In this document: positions 1-9,439 of the stretch, in pieces
Position numbering within the stretch: position 1 is the first letter of the stretch
Layout: every line of letters starts with the position of its first letter
DNA from: Kosakonia sacchari SP1
GTDB lineage: Bacteria; Pseudomonadota; Gammaproteobacteria; Enterobacterales; Enterobacteriaceae
Length of the DNA stretch: 64,000 bases
Reading direction: 5' to 3'
Assembly (NCBI RefSeq): GCF_000300455.3
Contig: NZ_CP007215.2
Span: 4,712,001 to 4,776,000, forward strand
Made by a program: the position numbers and the translations under genes
Notes under the pieces: generated by a model
The model's database searches: none
The model's input: only the letters and a program-made list of their open reading frames with translations
Told to the model about the DNA's origin: nothing

Positions 1-439
1 TACGCAGACGAGAGTTCGCGTGCAGCGGCGTTAAGTTTTCGAACAGAATCTTATTGCGCGCGTTTTCCGGCTTATCGAAGTTCACCTCGTTAACTTTCAG
101 CAATGCAAAGTAACGCTCACCTTCTTTAGGCGGGCGAATCTTACCTGAAATGGTGTCACCAGTGCGGAGGTTGAAACGGCGGATTTGGCTGGGGGATACG
201 TAGATGTCGTCGGGGCCGGCGAGGTAGGAGCTGTCTGCGGAGCGGAGGAAACCAAATCCATCCTGCAGAATCTCCAGCACGCCATCGCCAAAGATATCTT
301 CGCCACTCTTCGCGTGCTGCTTCAGGATGGCGAAAATGATGTCCTGTTTGCGCATACGGGCCAGGTTTTCCAGCCCCATATTTTCGCCGAGAGTGATCAG
401 CTCAGAAACCGGCGTATTCTTTAATTCGGTAAGATTCAT
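1..439 (-). CDS. rho: Transcription termination factor Rho (5' part only)
   Basis: This is the first 146 codons of Rho, the hexameric RNA helicase that terminates transcription at Rho-dependent sites. The gene runs off the left edge of the window. The reading starts [15 protein letters not shown], as in E. coli. It covers the N-terminal helical domain (about residues 1-47) and the cold-shock-like RNA-binding domain with the GFGFLRS stretch near residue 60. The ATPase domain lies outside the window. A long leader follows upstream toward trxA, which is transcribed in the same direction, as in E. coli. Identity is certain; completeness cannot be judged. Confidence 0.97.
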   Translation of the reverse strand, partial: MNLTELKNTPVSELITLGENMGLENLARMRKQDIIFAILKQHAKSGEDIFGDGVLEILQDGFGFLRSADSSYLAGPDDIYVSPSQIRRFNLRTGDTISGKIRPPKEGERYFALLKVNEVNFDKPENARNKILFENLTPLHANSRLR

Positions 440-526
440 AATGGTGTGGGTTCTTAAACTCGGGGTAGATCTCGAACTTAATGTTGTGAATGGTATGGCA
501 GGGTCATCCATGCCTGTTAACGGCCA

Positions 527-625
527 TCAACTTATGTCTGATCGGTGCCTGGTCACAGGAAAGTACGCAGAACTGAAACGATAAGACGGAATAAGTGATA
601 AGCCCGGAATCTGTCTACTTCTCTC
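527..625 (-). pseudogene. rhoL: rho leader peptide (rhoL) remnant without a start codon
   Basis: The 344-base gap between rho and trxA holds the rho leader. Its 3' half reads in frame as FSSAYFPVTRHRSDIS and then a stop. This closely matches the C-terminal half of the 33-residue E. coli RhoL peptide (FSSAYSPVTRQRKDMSR). At the position of the E. coli start codon the triplet here is GAG, and I find no ATG, GTG or TTG start with a Shine-Dalgarno in frame nearby. Either the peptide is not made here or it starts at a rare codon (an ATT lies at 610-608). The leader RNA may still regulate rho. Apart from this and an imperfect hairpin near 720-750, I see nothing else in the gap. Confidence 0.55.
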
Positions 626-783
626 GCGATGGTATTGCCCTGCGGGAAGTATCGGGGTAATGCAAGATTCAAACAACTAAAGGTATGTTCAAAACGAAGT
701 CAAAACTAAATTAGCACGGCTGAAGCCGGGCGTCCAGCGATCCAAAAAAATTAGGACTGCTGGCACGCCGGCGGAGTCTGGGG

Positions 784-1113
784 TTATGCCAGGTTGGCGT
801 CCAGGAACTCTTTCAGTTGGCCTTTAGACAAGGCGCCAACTTTGGTTGCTGCAACTTCGCCGTTTTTAAACAGCAGCAGGGTCGGGATACCGCGGATGCC
901 GTATTTCGGCGCGGTGCCTGGATTCTGGTCGATGTTCAGTTTCGCAATGGTCAGCTTGCCTTCGTACTCATCAGCGACTTCATCCAGAATCGGGGCGATC
1001 ATTTTACACGGTCCACACCACTCTGCCCAGAAATCAACGAGCACAAGCCCGTCCGCTTTGAGTACATCCGTGTCAAAACTATCGTCAGTCAGGTGAATAA
1101 TTTTATCGCTCAT
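784..1113 (-). CDS. trxA: Thioredoxin 1
   Basis: Cytoplasmic thioredoxin of 109 residues, the E. coli length. It is a dithiol reductant for ribonucleotide reductase, PAPS reductase and many other proteins. The redox motif WCGPC lies near residue 33, and the cis-proline loop is in RGIPTL. I chose the ATG at 1113 because it gives the exact family N-terminus MSDKIIHL and has a GGAG Shine-Dalgarno. The reading frame stays open upstream to 1188, but that extension has no homology. The gene lies upstream of rho on the same strand and is divergent from rhlB, as in E. coli. Confidence 0.98.
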   Translation of the reverse strand: MSDKIIHLTDDSFDTDVLKADGLVLVDFWAEWCGPCKMIAPILDEVADEYEGKLTIAKLNIDQNPGTAPKYGIRGIPTLLLFKNGEVAATKVGALSKGQLKEFLDANLA

Positions 1114-1257
1114 ATATAACTCCACAGGAATAAGCCTGGCATGTTGGTGTAGCATAAAACAGCAACGTGTTGATGCCACAATAACCAACTAAAGGTTGAC
1201 TTTATTTCACCGGATACGCTTTCGTAAAGCAATAGTAAGCTGATATTCTACCACACT

Positions 1258-2526
1258 ATGAGCAAAACACATTTAACAGAACAGAAGTTTACCGACTTCG
1301 CCCTGCACCCAAAGGTGATCGAAGCCCTTGAAAAAAAAGGGTTTCATAATTGCACGCCTATTCAGGCCCTGGCTCTTCCGCTGACGCTGGCGGGCCGTGA
1401 TGTTGCAGGTCAGGCGCAAACCGGTACCGGCAAAACGATGGCGTTTTTAACGTCAACGTTTCATTATCTTCTCTCTCACCCGGCAATTGAAGACCGTAAA
1501 GTGAACCAGCCGCGCGCGATTATTATGGCGCCGACACGTGAACTCGCGGTACAAATTCACGCCGATGCAGAACCGCTGGCGCAGACGACTGGCCTGAAAC
1601 TGGGTCTGGCTTACGGCGGTGATGGCTACGACAAACAGCTGAAAGTGCTGGAAAGCGGCGTCGATATTTTAATCGGCACCACGGGCCGAATGATCGATTA
1701 CACCAAACAGAACCATATTAACCTGGGCGCGATCCAGGTCGTGGTGCTGGACGAAGCAGATCGGATGTACGATCTGGGCTTTATCAAAGATATCCGCTGG
1801 CTGTTCCGCCGTATGCCACCCGTGACTTCACGTTTGAATATGCTCTTCTCCGCCACGTTGTCCTACCGGGTGCGCGAGTTGGCGTTTGAGCAGATGAATA
1901 ACGCTGAGTACGTGGAAGTGGAGCCGGAACAAAAAACGGGCCACCGTATTAAAGAAGAGCTTTTCTACCCGTCTAACGACGAGAAAATGCGCCTGCTGCA
2001 AACGCTGATCGAAGAAGAGTGGCCGGATCGCGCCATTATCTTCGCTAACACCAAACACCGCTGTGAAGATATCTGGGGCAGCCTGGCTGCAGATGGTCAT
2101 CGTGTTGGTTTGCTGACCGGCGATGTTGCGCAGAAAAAACGCCTGCGTATTCTTGATGAGTTCACACGTGGCGATCTCGACATTCTGGTGGCGACTGACG
2201 TTGCAGCTCGTGGTCTGCATATTCCTGCGGTTACACACGTCTTTAACTACGATCTGCCGGATGATTGCGAAGATTACGTTCACCGTATCGGTCGTACCGG
2301 TCGTGCTGGCGCCAGCGGTCACTCAATCAGCCTCGCCTGTGAAGAGTACGCATTGAACCTGCCAGCGATTGAGACCTATATCGGGCATTCTATCCCGGTC
2401 AGCAAATACGATCCGGATGCCCTGCTCACCGAGCTGCCGCCGCCAAAACGCCTGACGCGTTCACGCTCTGGCAACGGCCCGCGCCGCAGCGGTGGCGCCC
2501 CACGTAATCGTCGTCGTTCAGGTTAA
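1258..2526 (+). CDS. rhlB: DEAD-box ATP-dependent RNA helicase RhlB
   Basis: RhlB is the RNA helicase partner of RNase E in the RNA degradosome; it unwinds structured RNA for decay. The protein has 422 residues (E. coli 421). Motifs in order: Walker A AQTGTGKT at 53-60, PTREL near 92, DEAD at 165-168, SAT at 198-200, and [10 protein letters not shown] near 343. The C-terminal tail is rich in Arg, Gly and Pro, typical of RhlB. The ATG at 1258 gives the family N-terminus [11 protein letters not shown]. The stop lies 4 bases before gppA, so the two are probably cotranscribed. Confidence 0.98.
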   Translation: MSKTHLTEQKFTDFALHPKVIEALEKKGFHNCTPIQALALPLTLAGRDVAGQAQTGTGKTMAFLTSTFHYLLSHPAIEDRKVNQPRAIIMAPTRELAVQIHADAEPLAQTTGLKLGLAYGGDGYDKQLKVLESGVDILIGTTGRMIDYTKQNHINLGAIQVVVLDEADRMYDLGFIKDIRWLFRRMPPVTSRLNMLFSATLSYRVRELAFEQMNNAEYVEVEPEQKTGHRIKEELFYPSNDEKMRLLQTLIEEEWPDRAIIFANTKHRCEDIWGSLAADGHRVGLLTGDVAQKKRLRILDEFTRGDLDILVATDVAARGLHIPAVTHVFNYDLPDDCEDYVHRIGRTGRAGASGHSISLACEEYALNLPAIETYIGHSIPVSKYDPDALLTELPPPKRLTRSRSGNGPRRSGGAPRNRRRSG

Positions 2527-2530
2527 AAAT

Positions 2531-4015
2531 ATGCTCGGTTCCGCCTCGCTCTATGCCGCTATTGATCTTGGATCCAACAGTTTTCATATGCTGGTTGTGC
2601 GCGAGGTGGCGGGAAGCATTCAGACGCTTTCTCGCATCAAACGGAAAGTTCGCCTGGCTGCAGGGTTAAGCCCCGACAATCGTCTTTCTCAGGAAGCGAT
2701 GGAGAGAGGGTGGCAGTGCCTGCGGCTGTTTTCCGAACGTCTACAGGATATTCCCCAGGAACAAATCCGCGTCGTAGCAACGGCCACATTGCGCCTGGCG
2801 GTTAACGCGCAGGAGTTTATCGACAAAGCGCAAGAAATCCTCGGCTGCCCGGTGCAAGTCATTAGCGGCGAGGAAGAAGCGCGGCTGATTTATCAGGGTG
2901 TTGCACACACGACAGGTGGCGCAGATCAGCGTCTGGTGGTTGATATTGGCGGCGCCAGCACGGAGCTGGTCACCGGCACCGGGGCACAAACGACCTCTCT
3001 TTTCAGCCTGTCGATGGGCTGTGTCACTTGGCTTGAGCGCTTTTTCACCGACCGAAATCTCGGACAGGAAAACTTCGCCGCCGCTGAACAGGCCGCGCGT
3101 GAGGTGCTGCGCCCGGTTGCCGATGAGCTTCGCCGCCATGGCTGGAAAGTTTGTGTCGGGGCATCGGGTACGGTTCAGGCACTGCAAGAAATCATGATGG
3201 CGCAGGGCATGGATGAGCGCATCACCCTCGCTAAATTGCAGCAGCTTAAACAGCGCGCCATACAGTGCGGGCGGCTTGAAGAGCTGGAAATCGAAGGTCT
3301 GACGCTGGAACGCGCGTTGGTGTTCCCGAGCGGTCTGGCAATCCTTATCGCTATCTTCACCGAAATGAATATTGAAAGCATGACGCTGGCCGGTGGCGCA
3401 TTACGAGAAGGTCTGGTCTACGGCATGTTGCACCTGGCGGTAGATGAAGACATTCGTAGCCGCACGCTGCGCAATATTCAACGCCGTTTTATTATCGATA
3501 CCGATCAATCGCGCCGCGTGACAATGCTGGCCGGACGTTTTGCGCAGAGCGTTGCTAAAGTGTGGGAATTAGATGCGTACAGCATCGAAATTCTGAAAGT
3601 TGCCTGCGAACTGCATGAAATTGGTTTGAGCATTGAGTTTAAGCAAGCACCGCTGCACGCGGCATGGCTGGTACGTAATCTCGATCTGCCAGGGTTTACT
3701 CCCGCGCAAAAGAAACTGCTCGCGACGTTGCTGCTTAATCAGACGAACGCCGTCGATCTCTCGTCGCTGCATCAGCAAAACGCCGTACCGCCGCGCGTAG
3801 CCGAGCATCTTTGTCGTCTGCTTCGTCTTGCCATTATTTTCGCCAGCCGTCGTCGCGACGATCTGCTGCCGGAAATTGCGGTTACCGCGCAGGGAGAGAA
3901 GCTGGTGCTGACGCTGCCGCAAGGGTGGCTGGAAAGTCATCCGCTTGGCGCAGAGCTGATTGATCAAGAAAGCCAGTGGCAAAGTTACGTGCACTGGTCG
4001 CTGGAAATCCAGTAA
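2531..4015 (+). CDS. gppA: Guanosine-5'-triphosphate,3'-diphosphate pyrophosphatase
   Basis: GppA removes the gamma phosphate of pppGpp to give ppGpp and also acts as an exopolyphosphatase, so it tunes the stringent response. The 494-residue length equals E. coli. The N-terminus has the ASKHA-fold phosphate-binding loop [22 protein letters not shown] follows near residue 145. The reading frame opens farther upstream inside rhlB, but the ATG at 2531 gives the family start ([13 protein letters not shown]) and lies just after the rhlB stop, so I chose it. The region after about residue 330 is less conserved with E. coli than the rest. It converges on rep. Confidence 0.97.
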   Translation: MLGSASLYAAIDLGSNSFHMLVVREVAGSIQTLSRIKRKVRLAAGLSPDNRLSQEAMERGWQCLRLFSERLQDIPQEQIRVVATATLRLAVNAQEFIDKAQEILGCPVQVISGEEEARLIYQGVAHTTGGADQRLVVDIGGASTELVTGTGAQTTSLFSLSMGCVTWLERFFTDRNLGQENFAAAEQAAREVLRPVADELRRHGWKVCVGASGTVQALQEIMMAQGMDERITLAKLQQLKQRAIQCGRLEELEIEGLTLERALVFPSGLAILIAIFTEMNIESMTLAGGALREGLVYGMLHLAVDEDIRSRTLRNIQRRFIIDTDQSRRVTMLAGRFAQSVAKVWELDAYSIEILKVACELHEIGLSIEFKQAPLHAAWLVRNLDLPGFTPAQKKLLATLLLNQTNAVDLSSLHQQNAVPPRVAEHLCRLLRLAIIFASRRRDDLLPEIAVTAQGEKLVLTLPQGWLESHPLGAELIDQESQWQSYVHWSLEIQ

Positions 4016-4104
4016 TCTTCATACGAATATAGCCCGCTCGCTGCAGGCTTTTTGTTGCTCGCTGAAAACCAACGTTCCGCAGCTCTGCCGGGTTCAAACC
4101 TTAC

Positions 4105-4146
4105 AGAGCGGGCAGACGCTTCTTTTTAATTTTTTCAGCCCGCTCT
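4105..4146. repeat. Inverted repeat between gppA and rep (terminator-like)
   Basis: Perfect 9-base arms AGAGCGGGC (4105-4113) and GCCCGCTCT (4138-4146) flank a 24-base loop that holds T-runs. The sequence AGCCCGCTC also occurs directly repeated near 4030. It lies in the 172-base gap between the convergent genes gppA and rep. It could act as a termination structure for either gene, but there is no classic stem followed by a T-run. Confidence 0.4.
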
Positions 4147-4187
4147 TCAAGAGCGTAATCAACGTTGCCTTCACTGAAAGCAGATTT

Positions 4188-6209
4188 TTATTTGTCCTTC
4201 GCTTTCGCCAGCATCGCGCGAATATTCGCCACATTGGCCTGACCTTTATGCATGCGCTCTTCGGCGCTGACCACTTTTCGTTCCTGTTCCCAAATCAGGT
4301 CGTCCTGTGGCAGTTCCAGCAGGAAGCGGCTCGGCTCGGGGCGAACTAACTCGCCGTACTGGCGGCGTTCTTTGCAGAGAGTGAAAATCAGCTCTTTCTG
4401 CGCTCGGGTGATGCCTACATAAGCCAGCCGCCGCTCTTCATCGACGTTATCTTCATCGATACTGCTCTGGTGCGGCAACAACCCCTCTTCCATACCAACG
4501 AGGAAAACATACGGGAATTCAAGGCCCTTAGAAGCGTGTAGCGTCATCAACTGCACCTGATCGGATTCGTCGTCACTCTCGCCACGCTCCATCATGTCGC
4601 GTAGGGTAAAGCGCGTGACGACTTCCGCCAGCGTCATCGGCTCGTCCAGTTCACTGCCTTCCAGCATCTCTGTCATCCAGCCGAACAGCGTGTTGACGTT
4701 TTTCATGCGCATCTCTGCAGCTTTCGGGCTGGCGGATGTTTCGAACAACCAGGATTCGTAATCAATGCCGTGAATTAAATCGCGCACCGCTGCGATAGGT
4801 TCGCGTTCCGACAAGCGCTGAACCTCGCCCAGCCAGTGAGTAAAACGCGTCAGCGCGTCATAACCGCGCCCGGTCAGCGTCTGGTTCAGGCCAACGTCAA
4901 AGCTGGCGGCAAACAGGCTCTTATTACGCAACATCGCCCATTCACCCAGCTTTTGTAGCGTTGCCGAGCCAATTTCACGCTTTGGCGTATTCACGATGCG
5001 CAAAAACGCACTGTCATCATCCGTATTTGTCAGTACCCGCAAATAGGCCAGCAGATCTTTGATTTCCGGGCGCGAAAAGAATGAGGTGCCGCCGGAAATC
5101 TTGTACGGAATACGGTTTTGCATCAGGAATTTTTCGAATACGCGCGACTGGTGGTTGCCACGATAGAGGATCGCATAATCCTTATATTCGGTTTTATTCA
5201 CGAAGTGGTGAGCAATCAGCTCACCCGTTACGCGCTCGGCTTCATGTTCTTCGTGGTTGGCGCTGAGCACTTTCAGCTCCGCACCGTAACCCAGCTCGGA
5301 AAAAAGCCGCTTTTCGAACACGTGTGGGTTGTTGGCGATGAGGATATTCGCCGCTTTCAGGATGCGCCCGGAAGAGCGGTAGTTTTGCTCCAGTTTAATC
5401 ACCTGCAATGCCGGGAAATCCTGACTCAGCAGCACCAGGTTTTGCGGCCGTGCCCCGCGCCACGAATAAATAGACTGGTCATCGTCACCCACGACAGTGA
5501 AGCGCGCGCGCTGACCCACTAACAGCTTTACCAGTTCATACTGGCTGGTGTTGGTGTCCTGATATTCATCCACCAGCAGATAACGGATCTTGTTCTGCCA
5601 GCGTTCGCGCACCTCTTCATTACGCTGTAATAACAGCGTCGGCAGCAGGATCAGGTCGTCAAAATCGAGTACGTTACACGCCTTCATATGAGCGTCGTAC
5701 AGACCATAACAATGAGCAAAAATACGATCGCGTTCACCGTTTGCACGGGCAGCGGCCTGCGGCGGCGTCAGCAGATCGTTTTTCCAGTTTGAGATCGTAG
5801 AGATCAGCTGTTGCAGCACCACTTTGTCATCGTCGATCAGCCCTTCGGTCAGATCTTTTAGCAGTGCGACCTGATCGGTGTCGTCAAACAGGGAAAAGTT
5901 AGATTTCATCCCCAACGCGGCGAACTCACGTTTGATGATATTCAGCCCCAGCGTGTGGAACGTAGAGATCATCAATCCACGCGCCTCTTTGCGCCCCAGC
6001 GTCTGCGCAACGCGTTCTTTCATCTCGCGCGCCGCTTTGTTGGTAAAGGTTACCGCCGCGATATGTTTCGCCTGATAGCCGCAGCCACGGATCAAATGGG
6101 CGATTTTATTGGTGATCACACGTGTTTTACCGGATCCAGCTCCCGCCAGCACCAGGCATGGTCCGGTGACAAATTCGACGGCTTGTTGTTGTCCGGGGTT
6201 TAAACGCAT
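4188..6209 (-). CDS. rep: ATP-dependent DNA helicase Rep
   Basis: Rep is a superfamily 1A 3'-5' DNA helicase. It is the accessory replicative motor that clears proteins from DNA ahead of the fork and helps restart. It has 673 residues, the E. coli length. Walker A GAGSGKT is at 23-29. The UvrD-type motifs [19 protein letters not shown] and [10 protein letters not shown] follow in order, then [18 protein letters not shown] toward the C-terminus. The ATG at 6209 matches the E. coli start [14 protein letters not shown]. The gene is divergent from ppiC; in E. coli rep also neighbours gppA on this side. Confidence 0.98.
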   Translation of the reverse strand: MRLNPGQQQAVEFVTGPCLVLAGAGSGKTRVITNKIAHLIRGCGYQAKHIAAVTFTNKAAREMKERVAQTLGRKEARGLMISTFHTLGLNIIKREFAALGMKSNFSLFDDTDQVALLKDLTEGLIDDDKVVLQQLISTISNWKNDLLTPPQAAARANGERDRIFAHCYGLYDAHMKACNVLDFDDLILLPTLLLQRNEEVRERWQNKIRYLLVDEYQDTNTSQYELVKLLVGQRARFTVVGDDDQSIYSWRGARPQNLVLLSQDFPALQVIKLEQNYRSSGRILKAANILIANNPHVFEKRLFSELGYGAELKVLSANHEEHEAERVTGELIAHHFVNKTEYKDYAILYRGNHQSRVFEKFLMQNRIPYKISGGTSFFSRPEIKDLLAYLRVLTNTDDDSAFLRIVNTPKREIGSATLQKLGEWAMLRNKSLFAASFDVGLNQTLTGRGYDALTRFTHWLGEVQRLSEREPIAAVRDLIHGIDYESWLFETSASPKAAEMRMKNVNTLFGWMTEMLEGSELDEPMTLAEVVTRFTLRDMMERGESDDESDQVQLMTLHASKGLEFPYVFLVGMEEGLLPHQSSIDEDNVDEERRLAYVGITRAQKELIFTLCKERRQYGELVRPEPSRFLLELPQDDLIWEQERKVVSAEERMHKGQANVANIRAMLAKAKDK

Positions 6210-6252
6210 AAAAAATCACTCAATGAAAAGTCTGGAGGGGGAATATATACAC

Positions 6253-6331
6253 AAAATCATTCAGGCCGTGAATCTTCAGCCGCTTACTAATGTAAGTGGT
6301 GGAATAACGAATCTGCCGGGATTCAGATTTT
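6253..6331. repeat. Imperfect palindrome between rep and ppiC
   Basis: Ends AAAATC (6253-6258) and GATTTT (6326-6331) flank a centre CTTAC-taat-GTAAG (6283-6296), with further partly matching arms between. A second small hairpin, AATCTG (6310-6315) with CAGATT (6324-6329), lies in the right half. It resembles a decayed small palindromic element placed between the divergent promoters of rep and ppiC. I cannot assign it to a named family. Confidence 0.35.
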
Positions 6332-6423
6332 AACGCAGCTTACTGCGGCACCAGCGGCCCTCGCATAAGTTGAACCACAGGCGCAACTCGAAGCCGGGGC
6401 AGAATGAAGATCGAAGTGTATAA

Positions 6424-6753
<330 letters not shown>

Positions 6754-6760
6754 TGGTTGA

Positions 6761-6787
6761 GCCTCTCATCATAGAGAGGCTTTTTTT
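6761..6787 (+). terminator. Rho-independent terminator after ppiC
   Basis: Stem GCCTCTC (6761-6767) with GAGAGGC (6774-6780), a 6-base loop, then seven T. The stop codon of the next, oppositely oriented gene lies inside the T-run. Confidence 0.9.
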
Positions 6788-7151
6788 ATTTGTGCGATTG
6801 CAGCTTCTGCTGCGCGTCATGCTTCATCACATGCATATTGATCGCCGCCTGGAATACTTTGAACATCAGGCCATTAATCAATGTCGCCAGCGTAATGGTA
6901 ATAAACGCCGTCATCACCCAGTCAATCAATGCAAAGCCGCTGTGCAACAGCGCAGGACGGTACACCAGCATGCCGCCAAACACCGCCCAGTGGCTCAGAC
7001 AATAGAAACACTGAAACAAGTGCCCTATCATCGCGTTCTTTTTCACCGTCCATTCACGAAAAGCCGCAAATAGCTCCGTTTGTGTCACCGTTATTGAAAT
7101 GCTGCTGGCAGCCAGCGCAATCATCAGGCAGGTGATTAAATCTGCAATCAT
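6786..7151 (-). CDS. Small inner-membrane protein, DUF1360-like
   Basis: A 121-residue protein of unknown function. It has three likely membrane segments at about residues 2-21, 43-64 and 75-98. A CFYC motif (C48, C51) followed by SHW lies at the second segment, which reminds me of the DUF1360 family; I could not check this. Its ATG overlaps the stop of the upstream Rrf2-type regulator gene by one base (TGATG), so translation is probably coupled and the regulator likely controls it. The C-terminus is basic and His/Gln-rich. E. coli K-12 has no counterpart between ppiC and ilvC. The protein looks real, but its role is unknown. Confidence 0.75.
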   Translation of the reverse strand: MIADLITCLMIALAASSISITVTQTELFAAFREWTVKKNAMIGHLFQCFYCLSHWAVFGGMLVYRPALLHSGFALIDWVMTAFITITLATLINGLMFKVFQAAINMHVMKHDAQQKLQSHK

Positions 7152-7588
7152 CAGTGATGCCCCTTTTCGTTGAAGTAACTGATAAATTCCGCGCCGACAT
7201 CGTGTAGTGTCAGGTTTTTAAATCGTTCAAGGATCAGCGATTGTGCGTCGGCAAGTGTCGATGACATCACCCGGTTCACCCCTTGTTCAACCAGGCATTC
7301 GGGGTTTTCATTACGATTGCCCAATGCGAACAGCGCGGGCGATCCCAGTGCGATGTAGATGTCGTAGAGAGTGACCTGGCTGACGGAGCGGCAAAGCCGC
7401 CAGCCGCCGTGGTGACCTTTGGTCGCGCAGACAATCTGCTTTTCCCGTAACCCGGCGAGCAGTTTGCGAATAAACGCAGGATTGCCGTCGATGTACTCAG
7501 CCATCTGTTCTGATGTCATCGGTTTATCGGCCTGTTCCATATGGAGCAGGATGTGCAGCGTTGCGGAGAATGAGTTATTTATTTTCAT
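7151..7588 (-). CDS. Rrf2-family transcriptional regulator
   Basis: A 145-residue DNA-binding protein of the Rrf2 family, with an N-terminal winged helix-turn-helix (about residues 1-75; TSEQMAEYIDGNPAFIRKLLAGL is the helix-turn-helix region). The GGWRL segment matches the Rrf2 wing. It lacks the three clustered cysteines that bind a [2Fe-2S] cluster in IscR and NsrR, having only isolated ones. It therefore belongs to the cluster-less type like Bacillus YwnA, and its signal is unknown. I chose the ATG at 7588 because the family starts here and a palindrome overlaps this start. The open frame continues to 7726 through an ilvC terminator and is unlikely to be used. It is the first gene of a two-gene operon with the membrane protein. 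Confidence 0.85.
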   Translation of the reverse strand: MKINNSFSATLHILLHMEQADKPMTSEQMAEYIDGNPAFIRKLLAGLREKQIVCATKGHHGGWRLCRSVSQVTLYDIYIALGSPALFALGNRNENPECLVEQGVNRVMSSTLADAQSLILERFKNLTLHDVGAEFISYFNEKGHH

Positions 7589-7607
7589 GTAACTTACGAT
7601 ATTACAT
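7587..7607. promoter_or_regulatory. Palindromic operator candidate over the Rrf2 gene start
   Basis: A perfect inverted repeat, ATGTAA (7587-7592) and TTACAT (7602-7607) around 9 bases, covers the start codon of the Rrf2-type gene. An inner GTAA-C-TTAC adds symmetry. Rrf2 regulators commonly bind such palindromes and repress themselves, so autoregulation is a natural inference. Confidence 0.55.
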
Positions 7608-7663
7608 AAAGACGAATTCAACAAGATAAATGGGCAAAAAAGATCGCATCCATTGCCGCGCAT

Positions 7664-7697
7664 AAAAAAGCCCGGAAGCGCTAACGCCTCCGGGCTT
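7664..7697 (-). terminator. Rho-independent terminator of ilvC
   Basis: A 13-base-pair stem with one mismatch (7668-7680 with 7685-7697) is followed, read on the minus strand, by six T. It lies about 50 bases after the ilvC stop. Confidence 0.9.
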
Positions 7698-7746
7698 AAA
7701 CTTTTCTTTGAAATTCGTCTTGCCACGACCGAAAGACGACGAGGAA

Positions 7747-9222
7747 TTAACTCGCGACGGCGATACGTTTCATATCCGTCATATAACCGCGCAATTTCTG
7801 ACCCACTTTCTCAATGGCATGGCTGCGAATTGCATCATTCACATCGCGCAGTTGCGCATTATCTACTGCACCTTCGGCAATCGCTTTACCCAGGTCACCC
7901 GTTTGCAGCGTGGTCATAAACTCTTTCAGCAGCGGTACGCAAGCGTAAGAGAACAAGTAGTTGCCATACTCTGCGGTATCGGAGATAACCACGTTCATCT
8001 CATACAGACGCTTACGTGCGATGGTGTTGGCAATCAGCGGCAGTTCATGCAGCGATTCATAGTAAGCGGACTCTTCGATAATGCCGGACGCCACCATGGT
8101 TTCGAACGCCAGTTCAACGCCCGCTTTCACCATCGCAATCATCAGCACGCCTTTATCAAAGTACTCCTGCTCGCTGATTTTGCCTTCAAACTGCGGTGCG
8201 GTTTCGAACGCGGTTTTACCGGTTTCTTCACGCCAGGTCAGCAGTTTCTTATCGTCATTGGCCCAGTCAGCCATCATGCCGGAAGAGAACTCGCCGGAGA
8301 TGATGTCGTCCATATGTTTCTGGAACAGCGGCGCCATTATGCCTTTCAGCTGTTCTGACAGCGCGTAAGCACGCAGCTTCGCCGGGTTGGACAAGCGATC
8401 CATCATCAGCGTAATACCGCCCTGTTTCAGCGCTTCGGTGATGGTTTCCCAACCGAACTGAATCAGTTTTTCTGCGTAAGCCGGGTCAGTACCTTCCGCC
8501 ACCAGCTTGTCGAAGCACAGCAGGGAACCCGCCTGCAGCATACCGCAGAGGATAGTCTGCTCGCCCATCAGGTCAGATTTCACTTCCGCAACAAAAGAGG
8601 ACTCCAGAACGCCCGCACGGTGACCACCGGTTGCCGCAGCCCAGGCTTTAGCAATCGCCATCCCTTCACCTTTCGGGTCGTTTTCCGGGTGGACGGCGAT
8701 CAGCGTCGGAACACCGAAACCGCGTTTGTACTCTTCACGCACTTCAGTGCCAGGGCACTTCGGCGCCACCATCACAACGGTAATGTCTTTACGGATCTGC
8801 TCACCCACTTCCACGATATTGAAACCGTGAGAGTAACCCAGTGCCGCGCCGTCTTTCATCAGCGGCTGCACGGAACGTACGACGTCAGAGTGCTGTTTGT
8901 CCGGCGTCAGGTTCACGACCAGATCCGCCTGCGGGATCAGCTCTTCATACGTGCCGACTTTAAAACCGTTTTCGGTCGCTTTGCGCCAGGACGCGCGTTT
9001 TTCCGCAATGGCTTCTTTACGCAGCGCGTAAGAGATATCCAGACCGGAGTCGCGCATGTTCAGGCCCTGATTCAGGCCCTGGGCGCCGCAGCCGACGATG
9101 ACCACTTTTTTACCCTGAAGGTAGCTTGCGCCATCGGCAAATTCGTCACGCGCCATAAAGCGGCATTTGCCCAGCTGCGCCAGCTGCTGGCGCAGGTTCA
9201 GTGTATTAAAGTAGTTAGCCAT
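7747..9222 (-). CDS. ilvC: Ketol-acid reductoisomerase (NADP+)
   Basis: IlvC converts acetolactate or acetohydroxybutyrate to the dihydroxy acids, using NADPH and Mg2+; this is the second shared step of valine and isoleucine synthesis. The 491 residues are the long (class II) enterobacterial form. The Rossmann loop [13 protein letters not shown] lies near residues 40-52, and the C-terminal part is the duplicated knotted helical domain. I chose the ATG at 9222 ([13 protein letters not shown], with a GAGGTC Shine-Dalgarno), not the longer open frame to 9297. It is divergent from its activator gene ilvY. E. coli IlvY induces ilvC when acetolactate is present. Confidence 0.98.
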   Translation of the reverse strand: MANYFNTLNLRQQLAQLGKCRFMARDEFADGASYLQGKKVVIVGCGAQGLNQGLNMRDSGLDISYALRKEAIAEKRASWRKATENGFKVGTYEELIPQADLVVNLTPDKQHSDVVRSVQPLMKDGAALGYSHGFNIVEVGEQIRKDITVVMVAPKCPGTEVREEYKRGFGVPTLIAVHPENDPKGEGMAIAKAWAAATGGHRAGVLESSFVAEVKSDLMGEQTILCGMLQAGSLLCFDKLVAEGTDPAYAEKLIQFGWETITEALKQGGITLMMDRLSNPAKLRAYALSEQLKGIMAPLFQKHMDDIISGEFSSGMMADWANDDKKLLTWREETGKTAFETAPQFEGKISEQEYFDKGVLMIAMVKAGVELAFETMVASGIIEESAYYESLHELPLIANTIARKRLYEMNVVISDTAEYGNYLFSYACVPLLKEFMTTLQTGDLGKAIAEGAVDNAQLRDVNDAIRSHAIEKVGQKLRGYMTDMKRIAVAS

Positions 9223-9398
9223 TTGAGACCTCGTCGTGTGATGTTGTGTTGTGCCGTTCTTCTTTTGCGCTAACGCGTTGGATTTTCTGTTGCGCAAATT
9301 ATTCAGGGCAATATTTATTGTTCAGTTCGCTGAATCGCGAGATTGAACCCACTATATGACAGGAAATGCGTTGCTTAAATTGATATATTAACAATGTC

Positions 9399-9419
9399 AC
9401 ATTGCAATTTTTGCAATGT
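9399..9419. promoter_or_regulatory. IlvY operator candidate between ilvC and ilvY
   Basis: A perfect palindrome with 9-base arms, ACATTGCAA and TTGCAATGT around three T, lies 20 bases before the ilvY start. It sits in the 217-base divergent region (9223-9439). The arms fit a LysR-type T-N11-A site. In E. coli IlvY binds tandem operators in this region to repress itself and activate ilvC. Confidence 0.7.
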
Positions 9420-9439
9420 AAATTTGTGGAGTCTGTCTC

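Noticed and set aside
1114-1188. Longer TrxA N-terminus
   Set aside because: The extra 25 residues are not conserved, and a good Shine-Dalgarno precedes the ATG at 1113.
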